Below are positions 60,911-64,000 of a stretch of 64,000 nucleotides of DNA, piece by piece (within the stretch, counting starts at the first letter, position 1; each line of letters starts with the position of its first letter). Below the pieces are notes generated by a model. That model saw only the letters and a program-made list of their open reading frames with translations, was not told where the DNA came from and searched no databases. This DNA comes from UBA1479 sp002706405 (GTDB lineage Bacteria > Pseudomonadota > Alphaproteobacteria > Rhodospirillales > Casp-alpha2): the NCBI GenBank assembly GCA_963972255.1, contig CAXATO010000005.1, positions 1-64,000 on the forward strand, in the 5' to 3' direction. Both the position numbers and the translations under genes were made by a program.

Positions 60911-61999
60911 ATGCTTTACGAAATCCTGTTCCCCATGGCCGGTGAGTTTGCGGTCCTCAACGTATTCCGCTACCTGACTTTCCGTACCGGCGGCGCCGTG
61001 ATTACGGCCCTGATCATCAGTTTCATGATCGGCCCCGTGCTGATCGAGGTCTTGAAGGCGAAACAGAAGGGCGGTCAGCCGATCCGCGACGACGGTCCGG
61101 AAAGCCACCTGATCACGAAACAGGGCACGCCGACCATGGGCGGGCTTTTGATTCTGATCGCCTCCGTCGTGGCGACCCTGTTGTGGATGGACCTGTCGAA
61201 CAGTTTCGTCTGGGCGGCGCTGGGCGTGACCATCGGTTACGGCGTGATCGGCTTCCTCGATGATTATCTGAAGGTATCCAAGCGCAATTCCAAGGGCCTG
61301 CCGGGCAAGCTGAAGCTGGTCATGCAGGTGTCCATCGCGGGAGTTGCCGCGTTCTGGATTTCCGCGCATTTGCCGGATCCGCTGGCGACCACCCTGGCCT
61401 TGCCGTTCTTCAAGAACGTGCTGGTTGACCTGGGTTGGATGTTCATCGTGTTCGCCTGCTTCGTCATGGTCGGCTCGAGCAATTCCGTGAACCTGACCGA
61501 CGGCCTGGACGGGCTCGCCATCGTGCCGGTGATGATCGCCGCCGGCGTGTTCGCGCTGATTGCCTATCTGGTCGGCAACACCGTGTTCGCCAACTACCTG
61601 CAGCTTCATTACGTGCCCGGGTCCGGGGAACTGGCCGTGTTCATGGGCTCGCTGGTGGGAGCCGCCCTCGGCTTCCTTTGGTACAACGCACCCCCGGCCA
61701 AGGTCTTCATGGGCGATACGGGGTCCTTGGCGCTGGGCGGTGCCTTGGGCGCCGTTGCCGTCATCACCAAGCACGAACTGGTGCTGGCCATCGTCGGCGG
61801 CCTGTTCGTGCTGGAGACCGTGTCGGTCATCGTGCAGGTGATTTCGTTCAAGCTGACCGGGCGGCGGGTGTTCCGCATGGCGCCCCTGCATCATCATTTC
61901 GAACAGAAGGGATGGGCCGAAGCCACCATCGTCATCCGCTTCTGGATCATCGCGACCATCCTCGCCCTTGCGGGCCTCGCCACCCTGAAGCTGCGGTGA
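60911..61999 (+). CDS. mraY: Phospho-MurNAc-pentapeptide translocase (lipid I synthase)
   Basis: 362 residues, ten helices. Transfers phospho-MurNAc-pentapeptide to undecaprenyl phosphate. Family motifs: KQGTPTMGGLLILI near 70-84, GFLDDYLKVSKRNSKGL near 115-131 (first Asp pair), NSVNLTDGLDGLAI near 192-205, and FMGDTGSLALGGALGAVAV near 266-285 (third Asp), plus APLHHHFEQKGW near 321-332. These provide the Mg site. GGAGACGG lies before the ATG. Confidence 0.97.
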   Translation: MLYEILFPMAGEFAVLNVFRYLTFRTGGAVITALIISFMIGPVLIEVLKAKQKGGQPIRDDGPESHLITKQGTPTMGGLLILIASVVATLLWMDLSNSFVWAALGVTIGYGVIGFLDDYLKVSKRNSKGLPGKLKLVMQVSIAGVAAFWISAHLPDPLATTLALPFFKNVLVDLGWMFIVFACFVMVGSSNSVNLTDGLDGLAIVPVMIAAGVFALIAYLVGNTVFANYLQLHYVPGSGELAVFMGSLVGAALGFLWYNAPPAKVFMGDTGSLALGGALGAVAVITKHELVLAIVGGLFVLETVSVIVQVISFKLTGRRVFRMAPLHHHFEQKGWAEATIVIRFWIIATILALAGLATLKLR

Positions 62000-62006
62000 G
62001 GACGCA

Positions 62007-63446
62007 ATGATCGATATCTTCTACTTCTTCAAAATGCCGGTCGCGGTCCTCGGGCTTGGCCGTTCGGGTTTGGCGACCTGCAAGGCCCTGATGGACAGCG
62101 AGGCCGAAGTCTGGGCCTGGGACGACAACGAGGACAGCCGTCAGCGCGCCCGCGAGATGGATATCCCACTGGTCGATCTTTATGCCTGCAATTGGCAGGA
62201 ACTGACGACCCTGGTGCTCAGCCCCGGCATCCCGTTCCATTATCCCGAGCCTCATCCGGTCGTGAACATGGCCAAGGCCGCCGGCTGCGAGATCGTCAGC
62301 GACATCGAATTGCTGGCCCGCGCCCAGCGCGACGCGGCCTATATCGGCATCACCGGAACCAACGGCAAGTCGACCACGACGTCGCTGATCGGCCACATCA
62401 TGCAGTTGGCCGGGCGCGAAGCGGACATCGGCGGCAACCTCGGCCCGCCCGCCCTGTCGCTTGAGCCGATGGAGGAGGGCGGCACCTACATCCTCGAGAT
62501 GTCGTCCTATCAACTCGACTTGACGGTCTCGATCACCTGGGATATCGCGGTGCTGCTGAACATCAGCCCCGACCATCTGGACCGTCACGGCGACATGGAC
62601 GGATATGTCGCGGCCAAGCGCCAGATCTTCCACCGCCAGACCGATCCCAAGTCGGCGATCATTGGTGTCGACGACAAGTACTGCGAAGCGATCTACGAAG
62701 ACCTCGCCGACGCGGGCGAACAGGTCGTGGTGCCGGTCTCCGGCGAGCGGCGCATCCACGGCGGCGTCTATGTGGTGAACGGCGTTCTGGTCGACGACAT
62801 GGACGGCCAGGAAGTCCCGGTCACCAACCTCTTGGACATTCCCGCCCTGCAAGGTCCGCACAACTGGCAGAACGCGGCGGCGGCCTACGCCGCCTGTCGG
62901 CGTGCCGGGGTCGAAGGCCGGGTCATCATGGCCTGCCTGCAAAGCTTCCCCGGCCTGGTCCACCGCCAGGAGCCGGTCGAAGTCGTCGACGGCGTCGCCT
63001 TCGTCAACGATTCCAAGGCAACCAATGCGGCCGCGGCCGCCAAGGCGCTGGCCTGCTACGAGAGCATTTACTGGATCGCCGGCGGCCGCCCCAAGGAAGG
63101 CGGTATCGCGAGCCTCGGCGGCTACTTCCCGCGGATCAAGCATGCCTATCTGGTCGGGGAGGCGGCGTTGGGCTTCGGTCAGGAACTGGACGGCAAGGCG
63201 CCTTTCACCATTTCCGGTGACGTCAAGAAGGCCGTCGCCCAGGCTTTTGCCCAAGCCAAGAAGGACAAGGTTGAAAAGCCAATCGTTCTGCTGTCGCCGG
63301 CATGCGCATCGTTCGATCAGTTCGCCAATTTCGAAGACCGGGGCGACGCCTTCAAGGAGGCGGTCGAGGCCCTTCCCGGAACGCATCTCGATCCGACCGA
63401 AGCACCCGACGCGTTCAAGTCCGACATCTCGGGGGAGGCCGCCTAA
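62007..63446 (+). CDS. murD: UDP-MurNAc-L-alanine:D-glutamate ligase
   Basis: 479 residues. Adds D-Glu to UDP-MurNAc-L-Ala. Rossmann-like N-domain VLGLGRSGLATCKALM; P-loop GITGTNGKSTTTSLIGHIM near residues 113-131; EMSSYQLDLT near 167-176; NISPDHLDRHGDMDGYVAAK near 187-206; late GGRPKEGGIASL near 356 and LLSPACASFDQFANFEDRG near 429-447, diagnostic for MurD. A few bases after mraY; its TAA is directly followed by the ftsW start codon. Confidence 0.96.
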   Translation: MIDIFYFFKMPVAVLGLGRSGLATCKALMDSEAEVWAWDDNEDSRQRAREMDIPLVDLYACNWQELTTLVLSPGIPFHYPEPHPVVNMAKAAGCEIVSDIELLARAQRDAAYIGITGTNGKSTTTSLIGHIMQLAGREADIGGNLGPPALSLEPMEEGGTYILEMSSYQLDLTVSITWDIAVLLNISPDHLDRHGDMDGYVAAKRQIFHRQTDPKSAIIGVDDKYCEAIYEDLADAGEQVVVPVSGERRIHGGVYVVNGVLVDDMDGQEVPVTNLLDIPALQGPHNWQNAAAAYAACRRAGVEGRVIMACLQSFPGLVHRQEPVEVVDGVAFVNDSKATNAAAAAKALACYESIYWIAGGRPKEGGIASLGGYFPRIKHAYLVGEAALGFGQELDGKAPFTISGDVKKAVAQAFAQAKKDKVEKPIVLLSPACASFDQFANFEDRGDAFKEAVEALPGTHLDPTEAPDAFKSDISGEAA

Positions 63447-64000
63447 ATGAGCACTCTGGCCCGCACCGATAATTCGATCCTCGCCCGCTGGTGGTGGACC
63501 GTGGACCGTTGGAACTTGGCGGCGGTCGCCGTGCTGGCCATGATGGGAGCAGTCCTGGCGTTGGCGGCCTCGCCGCCGGTCGCGCTGCGTCTGGGGCTCG
63601 ATACCTATTATTTCGCGGGGCGGCAGGTGCTCTTCCTGGGGCTCGGCCTGTTCATCGTCGTTTGCACCTCGCTGCTGTCGCCCAAGGGCGTGCGCCGCCT
63701 GGCCATGGCCGTGCTGGCCGGGGCCATGGTGCTGATGGTGGCGGTTCTGGCAGTCGGGCCCGAAATCAAGGGCGCCACGCGCTGGCTCAGCTTCGGTTCC
63801 GTGTCGCTGCAGCCGTCGGAGTTCGTTAAGCCCGCCCTTGCCGTGACCGCGGCCTGGTATTTTGCCCAGGCCCGCCTGCAGGAAGGCTATCCCGGCAATC
63901 TGGTCGCCACGGGCCTGTTCCTGATGGTCGCCGCCTTGCTGCTGATGCAGCCCGACGTGGGCATGACCATGGTGGTTGCCGCCGTCTGGGCCGTGCAGTT
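63447..64000 (+). CDS. ftsW: SEDS lipid II glycosyltransferase FtsW (partial, cut by window end)
   Basis: The first 184 codons are present; the frame is open to the window edge. After a cytoplasmic N-terminus (MSTLARTDNSILARWWWTVD) there are hydrophobic helices and the SEDS signature KGATRWLSFGSVSLQPSEF near residues 112-130, then MQPDVGMTMV near 170 with the family's essential Asp. FtsW polymerises septal glycan with FtsI. It begins directly at the end of murD, with no intergenic base. Confidence 0.96.
   Translation, partial: MSTLARTDNSILARWWWTVDRWNLAAVAVLAMMGAVLALAASPPVALRLGLDTYYFAGRQVLFLGLGLFIVVCTSLLSPKGVRRLAMAVLAGAMVLMVAVLAVGPEIKGATRWLSFGSVSLQPSEFVKPALAVTAAWYFAQARLQEGYPGNLVATGLFLMVAALLLMQPDVGMTMVVAAVWAVQ

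Overview
The window is one high-GC, gene-dense chromosomal segment from an alphaproteobacterium, most like the Rhodospirillales. The reasons are the gene order (ilvH-ilvC-leuA-mreB and mreC-mreD-mrdA-rodA on one side, djlA-amidase-rnpB-mraZ-dcw on the other), an FnrN/FixK-type C-X2-C-X7-C regulator, two CtrA-type TTAA-N7-TTAAC sites and a leucine-rich leuA leader. The genus cannot be named from the sequence alone. I see no insertion sequence, prophage, integrase or CRISPR array.

Layout. (1) 1-5.8 kb: branched-chain amino acid synthesis (end of ilvB, ilvH, ilvC, leuA with a probable attenuator), then mreB. (2) 5.9-13.3 kb: a MATE exporter and a CpdA-like phosphodiesterase on the minus strand separate mreB from mreC-mreD-mrdA-rodA; tRNA-Lys(CTT) follows. 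(3) 13.5-18.7 kb: accessory block with an enoyl-CoA hydratase-like gene, an amidoligase/class I glutaminase-like pair, a Fur-box gene of unknown function and two oligopeptide-type ABC ATPases without permeases. (4) 18.7-25.1 kb: a 1710-residue hybrid histidine kinase with a receiver protein, and a 110-residue protein that is only an MCP signalling tip. (5) 25.1-26.3 kb: an orphan phnF regulator and a collapsed phnM remnant. (6) 26.7-41.3 kb: tripartite tricarboxylate-type transporter (tctCBA), GntR/FCD regulator, oxalyl-CoA decarboxylase, formyl-CoA transferase, formyltransferase, formate-THF ligase, Usp, FAH-family hydrolase, ketopantoate reductase-like gene, FNR-type regulator. (7) 41.3-51.7 kb: PLP dehydratase, TolC, 5-oxoprolinase, 2-hydroxyacid dehydrogenase, 2-hydroxyglutarate oxidase-like enzyme, BASS-type transporter, DUF3750. 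(8) 51.7-64 kb: djlA, amidase, rnpB, then the dcw cluster from mraZ to a cut ftsW.

How the parts work together. The most coherent accessory system is oxalate/C1 metabolism: activation of oxalate by CoA transfer, decarboxylation to formyl-CoA, release of formate and its capture on tetrahydrofolate. A solute-binding-protein-dependent Tct transporter lies next to it, and GTATAC-centred palindromes lie upstream of four transcription units, which suggests one local regulon. Other regulatory structure found by eye includes the leuA attenuator, a long array of MraZ-type repeats, CtrA sites before mreC and tolC, and a hairpin presenting a Shine-Dalgarno sequence in its loop just downstream of a Fur box.
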